A stretch of DNA of 64,000 nucleotides from assembly GCF_009834515.1 (NCBI RefSeq), contig NZ_CP019426.1, forward strand, positions 1,787,501 to 1,851,500, in the 5' to 3' direction. Under the pieces are notes generated by a model that was not told the origin of the DNA, made no database searches, and saw only the letters and a list, made by a program, of their open reading frames with translations. Positions 54,449 to 63,813 of this stretch are shown here, piece by piece (the stretch's first letter is position 1; each line of letters starts with the position of its first letter). The stretch comes from Pseudomonas sp. R84 (GTDB taxonomy: Bacteria; Pseudomonadota; Gammaproteobacteria; Pseudomonadales; Pseudomonadaceae). The translations under genes and the position numbers were made by a program.

Positions 54449-55796
54449 ACGCACCAGTTTCGCCAAGCGCCTGAGCACTTACGCTGAGGCCACCGAGATT
54501 GCCGGTGCGCCGATTCTTGAAGGCCGCCTGCTGCGCATGGTCGGCCTCACCCTCGAAGCCGAAGGCCTTCGCGCGGCCATGGGCACGCGCTGCCTGGTGA
54601 TCAATGACGACAGCTATCACCCCTCCCAGGTGGAAGCGGAAGTCATGGGCTTTTCCGGCAGCAAAGTCTTTCTGATGCCGGTCGGCAGTGTCGCCGGCAT
54701 CGCCCCTGGCGCTCGCGTGGTGCCACTGGCTGATACCGGTCGTTTGCCGATGGGCATGAGCATGCTCGGTCGCGTCCTCGACGGTGCGGGCCGTGCGCTG
54801 GATGGCAAGGGCGGCATGAAAGCCGAAGACTGGGTGCCGATGGACGGCCCGACGATCAACCCGCTCAACCGTGACCCGATCAGCGTGCCGCTGGATGTCG
54901 GTATCCGTTGCATCAACGGTTTGCTGACGGTCGGTCGCGGCCAGCGTCTCGGTCTGTTCGCCGGTACCGGTGTCGGTAAGTCCGTGCTGTTGGGCATGAT
55001 GACCCGCTTCACCGAGGCCGACATCATCGTCGTCGGCCTGATCGGCGAGCGGGGTCGCGAAGTTAAGGAATTCATCGAGCACAGCCTCGGTGAAGAAGGC
55101 CTCAAGCGTTCCGTGGTGGTTGCCTCGCCAGCGGACGATGCGCCGTTGATGCGTCTGCGCGCTGCGATGTATTGCACGCGCATCGCCGAGTATTTCCGCG
55201 ACAAGGGCAAGAACGTCCTGTTGCTGATGGATTCGCTGACCCGTTTCGCTCAGGCGCAGCGGGAAATCGCTTTGGCCATCGGCGAGCCGCCCGCGACCAA
55301 GGGTTATCCGCCATCGGTGTTCGCCAAATTGCCGAAACTGGTCGAGCGCGCCGGTAACGCAGAGAAGGGCGGTGGTTCGATTACCGCGTTCTACACCGTG
55401 CTGTCCGAAGGCGATGACCAGCAGGATCCGATTGCCGACTCGGCCCGAGGCGTGCTCGACGGCCACATCGTGTTGTCGCGGCGCTTGGCTGAAGAGGGTC
55501 ACTATCCGGCCATCGACATCGAAGCGTCGATCAGCCGGGTGATGCCAGCGGTGGTTTCGCCAGAGCACATGCAGCGCGCGCAGTACTTCAAACAGTTGTG
55601 GTCGCGTTATCAGCAGAGTCGCGATCTGATCAGCGTTGGCGCCTACGTTGCCGGCGGCGATCGCGAGACCGATCTGGCGATCTCCCTGCAACCACAATTG
55701 GTTCGCTACCAGCGTCAGGGCCTCAACGACAAAATCAACATGGGCGAAAGCCAGGCTTACCTCGCAACCCTGTTTGCCCCAGCGGCGGGCGGCTAA
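54438..55796 (+). CDS. fliI: Flagellum-specific ATPase FliI
   Basis: The 452-residue F1-beta-like ATPase powers early steps of flagellar protein export. The Walker A motif GTGVGKS is at 176-182, the Walker B strand reads [19 protein letters not shown], and the type III family motif [24 protein letters not shown] follows. Length is typical of FliI. Confidence 0.97.
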   Translation: MRLERTSFAKRLSTYAEATEIAGAPILEGRLLRMVGLTLEAEGLRAAMGTRCLVINDDSYHPSQVEAEVMGFSGSKVFLMPVGSVAGIAPGARVVPLADTGRLPMGMSMLGRVLDGAGRALDGKGGMKAEDWVPMDGPTINPLNRDPISVPLDVGIRCINGLLTVGRGQRLGLFAGTGVGKSVLLGMMTRFTEADIIVVGLIGERGREVKEFIEHSLGEEGLKRSVVVASPADDAPLMRLRAAMYCTRIAEYFRDKGKNVLLLMDSLTRFAQAQREIALAIGEPPATKGYPPSVFAKLPKLVERAGNAEKGGGSITAFYTVLSEGDDQQDPIADSARGVLDGHIVLSRRLAEEGHYPAIDIEASISRVMPAVVSPEHMQRAQYFKQLWSRYQQSRDLISVGAYVAGGDRETDLAISLQPQLVRYQRQGLNDKINMGESQAYLATLFAPAAGG

Positions 55797-55802
55797 CCGG
55801 CC

Positions 55803-56255
55803 ATGGCTGCCGTCAGTCGAGCCGCGCGTCTGGCGCCGGTGGTGGACATGGCCGAACAGGCCGAGAAAGCCGCCGTTCAACGCCTGGGCTATTTTCAGGG
55901 TCAGGTAAAAGTTGCGGAAAGCAAACTGGCTGACCTCAATGCCTTTCGTCTGGATTATTCCGAGCAATGGATCGTGCGCGGCGCCACCGGCGTGAGCGGG
56001 CAATGGTTACTGGGCTTTCAGGGCTTTCTGGCGCAGCTCGACACTGCTGTTGATCAGCAGCGGCAGAGCCTGGTCTGGCACCAGAACAAACTCGACAAGG
56101 CGCGTGAGGAATGGCAACAGGCGTTTGCCAAGGTCGAAGGTCTGCGCAAACTGGTGCAGCGTTATCGCGAAGAGGCGCAACGCCTCGAAGACAAGCGCGA
56201 GCAGAAGCTGCTCGACGAGTTGTCGCAGCGCTTGCCCCGCCAGAATCCCTTTTAA
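55803..56255 (+). CDS. fliJ: Flagellar export chaperone FliJ
   Basis: The 150-residue protein is nearly all coiled-coil (AEQAEKAAVQRLGYFQGQVKVAE-type helices, ending EEAQRLEDKREQKLLDELSQRL). FliJ links FliI to FlhA during export. It is 6 bases after fliI and closes the fliE operon before a REPIN. Confidence 0.93.
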   Translation: MAAVSRAARLAPVVDMAEQAEKAAVQRLGYFQGQVKVAESKLADLNAFRLDYSEQWIVRGATGVSGQWLLGFQGFLAQLDTAVDQQRQSLVWHQNKLDKAREEWQQAFAKVEGLRKLVQRYREEAQRLEDKREQKLLDELSQRLPRQNPF

Positions 56256-56260
56256 AACAA

Positions 56261-56338
56261 GATCAAAAGATCGCAGCCTTCGGCAGTTCCTACAGGGGGA
56301 TCAGTGTAGGAGCTGCCGAAGGCTGCGATCTTTTGATC
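56261..56338. repeat. REPIN (GTAGGAGCTGCCGAAGG family), third copy
   Basis: Inverted 34-base arms (56261-56294 and 56305-56338) with one mismatch and a 10-base loop match the REPIN at 4623, here in the opposite order of arms. It separates fliJ from hsbA. Confidence 0.9.
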
Positions 56339-56414
56339 TGGCTTCTAACCTTGCTGCAACTCTGTGCAGGTGCTAAACCTTGTACAGGTTCGTCAATGAC
56401 AAGGAAGCCAGTCA

Positions 56415-56720
56415 ATGTCAGTCGTTACAGAAGTCTCTCCAGATGGTCAAAAACTGACGATCTCGGTCAAGGGGCGATTCGATTTCGGTCGCCATCAGGA
56501 ATTTCGTGAGTCCTACGAGCATCTTGCCAAGAAGCCCGACTCCATCGTGGTTGATCTGAAAGAGGCCACCTATCTCGATAGCTCCGCATTGGGCATGCTG
56601 CTCCTGCTGAGGGATCACGCCGGTGGCGATAACTCGGATGTGCGGGTGGTGAACAGCAGCTCCGACGTGCGCAAGATCCTCGCCATCTCCAATTTCGACA
56701 AACTCTTCGACATCAGTTGA
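56415..56720 (+). CDS. hsbA: STAS-domain anti-sigma factor antagonist HsbA
   Basis: The 101-residue STAS protein has the phosphorylatable serine in TYLDSSALGMLLLLRDH (Ser56). In P. aeruginosa HsbA is the substrate of the HsbR kinase/phosphatase. It binds either FlgM (releasing FliA and promoting swimming) or the diguanylate cyclase HsbD (promoting biofilm). AAGGA lies about 10 bases before the ATG. It is followed directly by hsbR. Confidence 0.9.
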   Translation: MSVVTEVSPDGQKLTISVKGRFDFGRHQEFRESYEHLAKKPDSIVVDLKEATYLDSSALGMLLLLRDHAGGDNSDVRVVNSSSDVRKILAISNFDKLFDIS

Positions 56721-56725
56721 CGGCC

Positions 56726-58429
56726 ATGCTGGCGCAAGAGCCGCTGATTATCCTGATCGCAGAAGACAGTGCCGCCGACCGCCTGCTGCTCTCGACCATC
56801 GTTCGCCGCCAGGGCCATGAAGTCCTGACGGCGGCCAACGGTGCCGAAGCGGTCGATCTGTTTCGCCGGCAGCAACCCGATCTGGTGCTGATGGACGCGA
56901 TGATGCCGGTCATGGATGGCTTCGAAGCGGCGCGGCAGATCAAGGCGTTGGCGGGCGAGATGCTAGTGCCGATCATCTTTCTCACCTCGCTGACCGAAAG
57001 CGAAGCGCTGGCCCGTTGTCTGGAGGCTGGCGGCGACGACTTTCTGGCGAAGCCCTACAACCAGGTGATTCTCGCCGCCAAAATCAAGGCGATGGATCGC
57101 TTGCGCCGTTTGCAGGCGACTGTCTTGCAACAGCGCGACCTGATCGCCAAACACCATGATTACCTGCTCAACGAACAGCGCGTGGCCAAAGCGGTGTTCG
57201 ATAAGGTCGCCCATTCCGGTTGCCTGAGTGCGCCGAACATCCGCTACCTGCAATCACCTTATGCGCTGTTCAACGGTGACCTGCTGCTGGCAGCCTACAC
57301 GCCGGCCGGTGACATGCATGTGCTGCTCGGCGATTTCACCGGTCACGGGCTGCCGGCAGCAGTGGGTGCCATGCCGCTCGCCGAAGTCTTCTACGGCATG
57401 ACCGCCAAGGGCTACGGCCTCGCTGAAACCCTGCGCGAAATGAACGCCAAACTCAAACGCATCCTGCCGGTGGACATGTTCTGCTGCGCCACGCTGCTGT
57501 GTCTGAGTTTTCAGCGGCGTTCGGTCGAAGTGTGGAACGGCGGCATGCCTGACGGCTATCTGCATCGGATTGTCAGCGGTGAGCGTGTGCCGCTGGCGGC
57601 GCGGCACTTGCCGTTGGGCGTACTGAGCGCGCAGGCGTTCGATGATCGTACTGAAGTGCATCCGATGGGCGCTGGTGATCGGGTCTTTCTGTTGTCGGAC
57701 GGGGTGATCGACACCAGTGATGCCAGTGATCAACTGTTCGGTGTCGAGCGTTTACAGCAAGTGTTCGCCGCCAATCGCGAGCCTGACCGATTGTTCGAGG
57801 ACATCGAACAGGCGCTGCGGGATTTTCGCGGCGAGGCGCGCGACGACGTCAGCATGGTCGAGGTCAGCCTGCTGGAGCCGGCGCAGGTCAAACCGTCGGC
57901 GCCGTTGTACTCCGACAGCGGCCAGTCTTGTCCGCTGGACTGGTCGGTGAGTTTCGAGTTTCGCGGCGCCACGCTCAAACGTTTCAATCCGTTGCCGTAC
58001 CTGTTGCAGTTGCTGCTTGAGGTGCATGGGCTGCGGGCGCAGAGTGGCGCTTTATACAGTGTGCTCGCCGAGTTGTATTCCAACGCGCTGGAGCACGGCG
58101 TGCTGGGGCTGGACTCCAGTCTCAAGCGCGATGCGGCGGGTTTTGCTCAGTATTATCAGCAGCGCAATGATCGGCTGGAGGCGCTGCAGGACGGTTTCGT
58201 GCGCGTGCATTTGCAGGTGCAGCCACGGGGCGAGGGCGGTTGTCTGGTGATTTGCGTGGAAGACAGCGGCAAGGGTTTTGATGTGGCGCGGGTCATGCAG
58301 CGGCCGCTGGACGGTGTCCGTTTGTCGGGGCGTGGCGTCAGTCTGGTCAGACAATTGGGGCTTAACGCCAGTTGGTCGGACGAAGGTCGTAGTGCTCGCG
58401 TGGAGTTTTGCTGGGAGGTTGAGGCATAA
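56726..58429 (+). CDS. hsbR: Response regulator with PP2C phosphatase and HATPase domains, HsbR
   Basis: The 567-residue protein has a receiver domain (1-125, phospho-acceptor Asp57 in LVLMDAMMPVMDG), a SpoIIE/PP2C phosphatase domain (about 190-395; LLGDFTGHGLPAAVGAMP, VFLLSDGVIDTSD and RDDVSMVEV carry metal-binding Asp residues), and a C-terminal anti-sigma-type HATPase domain (about 430-567; LYSNALEHGVLGL, CVEDSGKGFDV). It should phosphorylate and dephosphorylate HsbA under control of HptB. The first in-frame codon is TTG 56717, overlapping the hsbA stop; ATG 56726 is preferred. Confidence 0.92.
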   Translation: MLAQEPLIILIAEDSAADRLLLSTIVRRQGHEVLTAANGAEAVDLFRRQQPDLVLMDAMMPVMDGFEAARQIKALAGEMLVPIIFLTSLTESEALARCLEAGGDDFLAKPYNQVILAAKIKAMDRLRRLQATVLQQRDLIAKHHDYLLNEQRVAKAVFDKVAHSGCLSAPNIRYLQSPYALFNGDLLLAAYTPAGDMHVLLGDFTGHGLPAAVGAMPLAEVFYGMTAKGYGLAETLREMNAKLKRILPVDMFCCATLLCLSFQRRSVEVWNGGMPDGYLHRIVSGERVPLAARHLPLGVLSAQAFDDRTEVHPMGAGDRVFLLSDGVIDTSDASDQLFGVERLQQVFAANREPDRLFEDIEQALRDFRGEARDDVSMVEVSLLEPAQVKPSAPLYSDSGQSCPLDWSVSFEFRGATLKRFNPLPYLLQLLLEVHGLRAQSGALYSVLAELYSNALEHGVLGLDSSLKRDAAGFAQYYQQRNDRLEALQDGFVRVHLQVQPRGEGGCLVICVEDSGKGFDVARVMQRPLDGVRLSGRGVSLVRQLGLNASWSDEGRSARVEFCWEVEA

Positions 58430-58460
58430 TCCGCGCAATTCTTGATCAAGGAGTGAGCAA

Positions 58461-58808
58461 GTGACTGACATACATGTAGATCGCGAAGTGCTCGACACCT
58501 TGCGCGACGTTATGGAAGACAGCTATCCGGATTTGCTGGACACCTTTCTGAGTGATTCGAAAATTCGCCTGGAGCAATTGCAAGAGACTGCAGATGCCAA
58601 GGAACTGTCGGAAGTTGCCCATAGCTTCAAGGGCAGCGCAAGCAATATGGGTGCGGTTCGACTGGCGACGCTTTGCCAGGAGCTGGAATCAAACGCCAAA
58701 GACAAAAGTCCCGCCGAGATCGTAAGGCTGGTCGCTGATATCAGCGTCGAATTCGCTGAGGTTCGCTCTGTTTACGAAGACGAGCGACAGCACGCCACCA
58801 CTCACTGA
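58461..58808 (+). CDS. hptB: Histidine phosphotransfer protein HptB
   Basis: The 115-residue helical-bundle protein has the phospho-accepting His54 in SEVAHSFKGSASNMGA. In P. aeruginosa HptB receives phosphate from several hybrid kinases (PA1611, SagS, ErcS', PA2824 type) and passes it to HsbR. The start is GTG with AAGGAG nine bases upstream. It lies 31 bases after hsbR. Confidence 0.92.
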   Translation: MTDIHVDREVLDTLRDVMEDSYPDLLDTFLSDSKIRLEQLQETADAKELSEVAHSFKGSASNMGAVRLATLCQELESNAKDKSPAEIVRLVADISVEFAEVRSVYEDERQHATTH

Positions 58809-58815
58809 CCTCACC

Positions 58816-58842
58816 GTCCGGCGCTTTTCACAAGCGTCGGAC
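58816..58842 (+). terminator. Hairpin after hptB
   Basis: GTCCGGCGCTT (58816-58826) pairs with AAGCGTCGGAC (58832-58842) with one G-T pair. No T-run follows, so it may be a weak terminator or an upstream element next to the fliK promoter. Confidence 0.4.
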
Positions 58843-58847
58843 AAAAC

Positions 58848-58863
58848 TGGCCCGGCACTTGCA
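58848..58863 (+). promoter_or_regulatory. Sigma-54 promoter of fliK
   Basis: TGGCCCGGCACTTGCA has GG (58849-58850) and GC (58861-58862) twelve bases apart. It lies about 50 bases before fliK. It separates fliK from the hsb genes. Confidence 0.75.
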
Positions 58864-58913
58864 GCTATCTCCCCCAACTGTACCTACGATCCCAGTGCAG
58901 CGGAGACCGTTTC

Positions 58914-60281
58914 ATGCCTGCGACCCCCAACATCCTTCTTCAGAATGCCGCTCAGGCCAAGGCGCAAGCCGCCTCGGCCAAAACGTCGGCCATGGCCGTA
59001 GATACCGGGGATAAAGCCTCAAGCTTCGCGAAAGTGTTCGCCGATCAGGGATCGAGCAAGCCGGTTGCCAGCGCTGACAACTCGCCCAAGTCGTCGCGTG
59101 ACAAAGTCGCTGACAACAGCGGTAAAAAGGAAGTCGGCAAGGATCAGTCTGCCGCTGCGCAACCGGCGGTTGCCGATAGCGGCAACGACTTGCCTGCCGA
59201 TAAAACGGCGGCAACCGATGACACCACCGCCAGCAGCGACGACAGCACGGACACTCCTCAGGCTCCAGTAGTGGATGCTGCGCCGGTCGACCCGACGCTC
59301 GATCCGGCATTGGCCACCGCTGTGCAGCCTGTGGTGACGGCGCCTGTGGTGCCGGCCCCGGCTGTAACCTCTGCGCAGCCTGAAACCGAAAACCCTGCGC
59401 TCGCCGCGTTGCCGGGTACGGTCAAAGATCCGGCACCGACCACCGACAGCGATTTCGATCCTGCGGCCGACCCCCTCGACTCGATGCCGGCCGTGCGTAT
59501 GGCGATGGAGCAGGGCGGGCACATTTCCGCTGCCAGCCAGGCACAACCGAAGGCTTCGCCGGCTCAGGCACAGGCCGACGGCGAATTGACTGCGGCGCAG
59601 AACTTCGCTGCTGGCATGGCCAGCATGCTCGACGTACAAGCCGACAAGGACAGCACCAGCCAGGGCGGCGAAAAAGCCTTCAGCGGTTTGATCGACGATG
59701 GCCTCAAAGACCTCAAAACCGCCACCAGCGATACCCGCGTGGATGACTTCGCCAACCGTCTGGCGGCATTGACGCAGGCCGCCACGCCGAAGACCGCGAA
59801 CGCCGTGCCGGTGAACCAGCCAATCGCCATGCACCAGAGCGGTTGGACCGAAGAAGTGGTCAACCGCGTCATGTATCTGTCGAGCGCCAATCTGAAAGCG
59901 GCGGACATTCAGTTGCAGCCGGCCGAACTGGGGCGCCTGGACATCCGCGTCAACATGGTCCCGGATCAGCAGACCCAAGTGACGTTCATGAGTGCGCATC
60001 CGAGCGTGCGTGAAGCACTCGACGGACAGATGCATCGTTTGCGCGAGATGTTCAACCAGCAGGGCATGGGCCAGGTCGACGTCAATGTCTCCGACCAGAG
60101 CCGTGGCTGGCAGGGGCAGCAAGGTCAGGAGCAGGCACAGCAGGGCCAGAGTGGTCGCACCAGCGCTGCCGGTGGTCGCCTCGATTCGGCGGATGAAGAG
60201 TTGGCGCCTGCCACCATTGCTGACGCCGCTGCTCAAACCACCAGCGTGATTGGCACCAGCGCCGTCGACTATTACGCCTGA
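58914..60281 (+). CDS. fliK: Flagellar hook-length control protein FliK
   Basis: The 455-residue protein has an N-terminal part of low complexity (Ala, Asp, Ser, Thr and Pro), typical of the molecular-ruler region. The conserved C-terminal domain (about 310-400) contains MYLSSANLKAADIQLQPAELGRLDIRVN and MHRLREMFNQQGMGQVDVNV, which switches export from hook to filament proteins. The Gln/Gly-rich tail is variable. Confidence 0.93.
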   Translation: MPATPNILLQNAAQAKAQAASAKTSAMAVDTGDKASSFAKVFADQGSSKPVASADNSPKSSRDKVADNSGKKEVGKDQSAAAQPAVADSGNDLPADKTAATDDTTASSDDSTDTPQAPVVDAAPVDPTLDPALATAVQPVVTAPVVPAPAVTSAQPETENPALAALPGTVKDPAPTTDSDFDPAADPLDSMPAVRMAMEQGGHISAASQAQPKASPAQAQADGELTAAQNFAAGMASMLDVQADKDSTSQGGEKAFSGLIDDGLKDLKTATSDTRVDDFANRLAALTQAATPKTANAVPVNQPIAMHQSGWTEEVVNRVMYLSSANLKAADIQLQPAELGRLDIRVNMVPDQQTQVTFMSAHPSVREALDGQMHRLREMFNQQGMGQVDVNVSDQSRGWQGQQGQEQAQQGQSGRTSAAGGRLDSADEELAPATIADAAAQTTSVIGTSAVDYYA

Positions 60282-60292
60282 TCAAATCAAGA

Positions 60293-60500
60293 GCCCCTCA
60301 CCCTAGCCCTCTCCCAGAGGGAGAGGGGACTGATCGGGGGATATTGGAGATTTACACCGACTTGAAATAGCGTCTGTGAATCCATGATCGCCAAGACTTG
60401 ATGGATGACTCCCTAATCGACTCGGTCTTTCAGGTCGACGTATCACGACAAAGCAACTCGGTCGGCTCCCTCTCCCTCCGGGAGAGGGCTGGGGTGAGGG
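60293..60500. repeat. MITE-like element, copy 2 (inverted relative to copy at 23677)
   Basis: Ends at 60293-60336 (GCCCCTCACCCTAGCCCTCT start) and 60463-60500 form inverted repeats with CTCTCCC/GGGAGAG hairpins. The left end equals the reverse complement of the right end of the element at 23677-23827, and parts of the interior also match in reverse. It is longer (208 against 151 bases). Confidence 0.75.
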
Positions 60501-60548
60501 TGCCTTTGACTTTGACTTTAGCGTTGTCTCCACTACTACCGACACTTC

Positions 60549-60564
60549 TGGCATAACACTTGCT
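60549..60564 (+). promoter_or_regulatory. Sigma-54 promoter of fliLMNOPQ
   Basis: TGGCATAACACTTGCT has GG (60550-60551) and GC (60562-60563) twelve bases apart and a near-perfect -12 box. It lies 51 bases before fliL, just after the MITE-like element. Confidence 0.85.
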
Positions 60565-60614
60565 CTTGCCTTGCCGTGCGACTGTGAAAACCCGAATAGT
60601 GACGGATTATTGGC

Positions 60615-61118
60615 ATGGCGAAGAGCGAAACCGCAGCAGTGAAAGACCCCGCAACCAAAGGCAAACTCAAGCTGATCATTGTGATCGTGCTGGCGTTGCT
60701 GTTGGCCATTGGTGCATCCGTGGGGGCGACCTGGTTCTTCATGCACAGTGCCCAGAGCAAGCCTGCCGAGGCCGCTGATGCAGCGCCCGTCGGCAAGCAG
60801 CCAGCGATCTTCGAACCGATGGCGCCGGCCTTTGTCGCCAACTACAACCAGAACGGCCGTCAGCGCTACATGCAGGTGAGCATCACCATGCTGGCGCGTA
60901 ATCAGGCCGATCTGGAAGCGCTCAAAGTGCACATGCCGGTAATCCGCAACAACCTGGTGATGCTCTTCTCCGGTCAGGATTTCGCCACCTTGGCGACCCC
61001 GGTCGGGCAGGAGATGTTGCGCCAGAAGGCCACCGCCAGCGTCCAGGAAGTGGCGCAGAAAGAGCTGGGCAAAGTGGTGATCGAACAGTTGCTTTTCACT
61101 AATTTCGTACTGCAGTAG
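60615..61118 (+). CDS. fliL: Flagellar basal-body-associated protein FliL
   Basis: The 167-residue protein has one membrane helix near residues 18-42 (LIIVIVLALLLAIGASVG) and a periplasmic domain (AFVANYNQNGRQRYMQVSITML). It ends VVIEQLLFTNFVLQ, as FliL proteins do. FliL stabilises stator units at the motor. Confidence 0.95.
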   Translation: MAKSETAAVKDPATKGKLKLIIVIVLALLLAIGASVGATWFFMHSAQSKPAEAADAAPVGKQPAIFEPMAPAFVANYNQNGRQRYMQVSITMLARNQADLEALKVHMPVIRNNLVMLFSGQDFATLATPVGQEMLRQKATASVQEVAQKELGKVVIEQLLFTNFVLQ

Positions 61119-61127
61119 GAACACGAC

Positions 61128-62096
61128 ATGGCCGTGCAGGATCTGCTGTCCCAGGATGAAATCGACGCGCTGTTGCATGGCGTCGACGATGGTCTGGTAC
61201 AGACCGATAACGCTGCCGAACCCGGCAGTGTCAAAAGCTACGACCTGACCAGTCAGGATCGCATCGTCCGTGGACGCATGCCGACTCTGGAAATGATCAA
61301 CGAGCGTTTTGCCCGCTACACCCGCATCAGCATGTTCAACATGCTGCGCCGCTCGGCGGACGTTGCCGTCGGTGGCGTGCAGGTGATGAAGTTCGGCGAA
61401 TACGTGCACTCGCTGTACGTACCGACCAGCCTCAACCTGGTCAAGATCAAACCGTTGCGCGGCACCGCGCTGTTCATCCTTGACGCCAAACTGGTGTTCA
61501 AACTGGTGGACAACTTCTTCGGCGGCGACGGCCGTCACGCCAAGATCGAAGGGCGTGAATTCACCCCGACCGAACTGCGCGTAGTGCGCATGGTGCTGGA
61601 ACAGGCCTTCGTCGATTTGAAAGAAGCCTGGCAGGCGATCATGGAAGTCAATTTCGAGTACATCAACTCGGAAGTGAACCCGGCCATGGCCAACATCGTC
61701 GGCCCGAGCGAAGCGATTGTGGTCTCCACCTTCCACATCGAGCTCGATGGCGGTGGCGGCGACCTGCACGTGACCATGCCGTACTCGATGATCGAGCCGG
61801 TGCGCGAAATGCTCGACGCCGGCTTCCAGTCCGACCTCGACGATCAGGACGAGCGCTGGGTCAACGCCCTGCGCCAGGACGTGCTCGACGTTGACGTGCC
61901 GATCGGTGCCACCGTCGCGCGTCGCCAGTTGAAATTGCGCGACATCCTGCACATGCAGCCGGGGGATGTGATCCCGGTCGAAATGCCGGACGAAATGATC
62001 ATGCGCGCCAACGGCGTGCCGGCCTTCAAGGTCAAGATGGGCTCGCACAAAGGCAACCTCGCGTTGCAGGTGATCGAGCCGATCGAGCGTCGCTGA
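61128..62096 (+). CDS. fliM: Flagellar motor switch protein FliM
   Basis: The 322-residue protein starts with the CheY-P binding peptide (LLSQDEIDALLHGV, residues 5-18). The middle domain contains RMPTLEMINERFARYTRISMFNMLRRSADV and GREFTPTELRVVRMVLEQAF. The SpoA-type domain lies at the C-terminus (VARRQLKLRDILHMQPGDVIPV). It forms the C ring with FliG and FliN and sets rotation direction. Confidence 0.97.
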   Translation: MAVQDLLSQDEIDALLHGVDDGLVQTDNAAEPGSVKSYDLTSQDRIVRGRMPTLEMINERFARYTRISMFNMLRRSADVAVGGVQVMKFGEYVHSLYVPTSLNLVKIKPLRGTALFILDAKLVFKLVDNFFGGDGRHAKIEGREFTPTELRVVRMVLEQAFVDLKEAWQAIMEVNFEYINSEVNPAMANIVGPSEAIVVSTFHIELDGGGGDLHVTMPYSMIEPVREMLDAGFQSDLDDQDERWVNALRQDVLDVDVPIGATVARRQLKLRDILHMQPGDVIPVEMPDEMIMRANGVPAFKVKMGSHKGNLALQVIEPIERR

Positions 62097-62149
62097 AGCG
62101 GCGCTCCAACCCCCAAGCATTTAACTGAATTTTTGCCCGCCGAGGACAA

Positions 62150-62602
62150 ATGATGAACGACGATATGAACGCCCAGGACGACCAGGCACTGGCTGACGAA
62201 TGGGCTGCTGCCCTGGAAGAAACCGGTGATGGTCAGGCTGACATCGACGCCCTGCTGGCCGCCGACGCAGCCAGCGGCTCGCGTCTGCCGATGGAAGAGT
62301 TCGGCAGCGTGCCGAAGAACAACGATCCGGTGACCCTCGACGGCCCGAACCTGGACGTGATCCTCGACATCCCGGTATCGATCTCGATGGAAGTGGGCAG
62401 CACCGACATCAACATCCGCAACCTGCTGCAACTCAATCAGGGTTCGGTGATTGAGCTTGATCGTCTGGCCGGTGAGCCGTTGGACGTGCTGGTCAACGGC
62501 ACCCTGATTGCGCACGGTGAAGTGGTGGTGGTCAACGAGAAGTTCGGCATCCGCCTGACTGACGTGATCAGCCCAAGCGAACGCATCAAGAAGCTGCGCT
62601 GA
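62150..62602 (+). CDS. fliN: Flagellar motor switch protein FliN
   Basis: The 150-residue protein has an acidic N-terminal extension and a C-terminal SpoA domain (DVILDIPVSISMEVGSTDINIRNLLQLNQGSVIELDRLAGEPLDVLVNG in gene order; VNEKFGIRLTDVISPSERIKKL ends it). GAGGACAA precedes tandem ATG codons at 62150 and 62153; the first was used. It completes the C ring. Confidence 0.96.
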   Translation: MMNDDMNAQDDQALADEWAAALEETGDGQADIDALLAADAASGSRLPMEEFGSVPKNNDPVTLDGPNLDVILDIPVSISMEVGSTDINIRNLLQLNQGSVIELDRLAGEPLDVLVNGTLIAHGEVVVVNEKFGIRLTDVISPSERIKKLR

Positions 62603-63055
62603 GTGAAACGGTTTCTCTGGGCTCTGTTGGCATTGCCGCTGAGCGTGCTGGCCGCCGAACCGTCGACCGCCACCACGGTGCCTGCCGCGACCGCGCCGAT
62701 GGTCAGCAGCGGCGTGGCCGGGCAACTGACGCAACTGGTGTTCGGCCTGTTGCTGGTGCTGGGGGTGATCTTCTTCCTCGCCTGGCTGCTGCGCCGTGTG
62801 CAGCAGGCAGGTCCGGCCGGCAAGGGGCAGGTGATCGAGCTGATCGGTTCGCGCGCGCTCGGTCCGCGTGACCGTTTGCTGCTGGTGCAGGTTGGCAGCG
62901 AGCAGATTCTGCTCGGCTTGAGCCCGGGCACCATCACCGCGCTGCATGTGCTCAAGGAACCGGTCGACGTGCCTGTAACCCGTGAAAAAGCGACTCCGGA
63001 ATTTGCTCAGCATCTGCTGAAGATTCTCGGCAAGGATCAGAAGGATACGAAGTAA
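62603..63055 (+). CDS. fliO: Flagellar biosynthetic protein FliO
   Basis: The 150-residue protein starts at GTG directly after the fliN stop. It has a signal-like hydrophobic N-terminus ([16 protein letters not shown]), a membrane helix near residues 45-66 ([19 protein letters not shown]) and a cytosolic domain ([30 protein letters not shown]). FliO helps assemble FliP in the export gate. Confidence 0.94.
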   Translation: MKRFLWALLALPLSVLAAEPSTATTVPAATAPMVSSGVAGQLTQLVFGLLLVLGVIFFLAWLLRRVQQAGPAGKGQVIELIGSRALGPRDRLLLVQVGSEQILLGLSPGTITALHVLKEPVDVPVTREKATPEFAQHLLKILGKDQKDTK

Positions 63056-63813
63056 TGGGTGCGCTACGCATCGTCTTGACGCTGGCCCTGTTGCTGGCCG
63101 CGCCACTGGCGTTCGCCGCCGATCCGTTGTCGATCCCGGCGATCACGCTGGGCACCAACGCCGACGGCGCGCAGGAGTATTCGGTCAGTCTGCAGATCCT
63201 GCTGATCATGACCGCCCTGAGCTTCATTCCGGCGGCCGTGATTCTGATGACCAGTTTCACCCGGATCATCATTGTCTTCTCGATCCTGCGTCAGGCCCTC
63301 GGCCTGCAACAGACGCCGTCGAACCAGATCCTCACCGGCATGGCGCTGTTCCTCACCATGTTCATCATGGCCCCGGTGTTCGACCGGGTGAACAACGATG
63401 CGCTGCAACCGTATCTGGCGGAAAAACTTACCGCCCAGCAAGCGGTAGAAAAAGCCCAGGTACCGATCAAGGACTTCATGCTCGCCCAGACCCGCACCAG
63501 TGATCTGGAGCTGTTCATGCGCCTGTCCAAGCGCACCGACATCGCCACCCCGGATCAGGCGCCGCTGACCATTCTGGTGCCGGCGTTCGTCACCTCCGAG
63601 CTGAAAACCGCGTTCCAGATCGGTTTCATGATCTTCATTCCGTTCCTGATCATCGACCTCGTCGTGGCCAGTGTGCTGATGGCGATGGGTATGATGATGC
63701 TCTCGCCGCTGATCATCTCGCTGCCGTTCAAGATCATGCTGTTCGTGCTGGTCGATGGCTGGGCGCTGATCATCGGCACCCTGGCCAGCAGTTTTGGAGG
63801 TGTCTCGCCATGA
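63055..63813 (+). CDS. fliP: Flagellar export gate protein FliP
   Basis: The 252-residue protein has a cleavable signal (ending LAFAADP) and four membrane helices. Family signatures are [29 protein letters not shown] and [32 protein letters not shown] in gene order. FliP forms the export pore with FliQ and FliR. It overlaps fliO by one base and fliQ by 4. Confidence 0.97.
   Translation: MGALRIVLTLALLLAAPLAFAADPLSIPAITLGTNADGAQEYSVSLQILLIMTALSFIPAAVILMTSFTRIIIVFSILRQALGLQQTPSNQILTGMALFLTMFIMAPVFDRVNNDALQPYLAEKLTAQQAVEKAQVPIKDFMLAQTRTSDLELFMRLSKRTDIATPDQAPLTILVPAFVTSELKTAFQIGFMIFIPFLIIDLVVASVLMAMGMMMLSPLIISLPFKIMLFVLVDGWALIIGTLASSFGGVSP

Larger units (their letters stand above)
60282..60614. 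other. Intergenic region fliK-fliL
   Basis: These 333 bases hold a MITE-like element (60293-60500) and a sigma-54 promoter (60549-60564). No gene is seen; open frames across the element are artefacts of its repeats. Confidence 0.7.

Noticed and set aside
60303..62120. 605-codon open frame on the minus strand across fliM and fliL
   Set aside because: Shadow of two clear flagellar genes; its start part lies in the MITE-like repeat.
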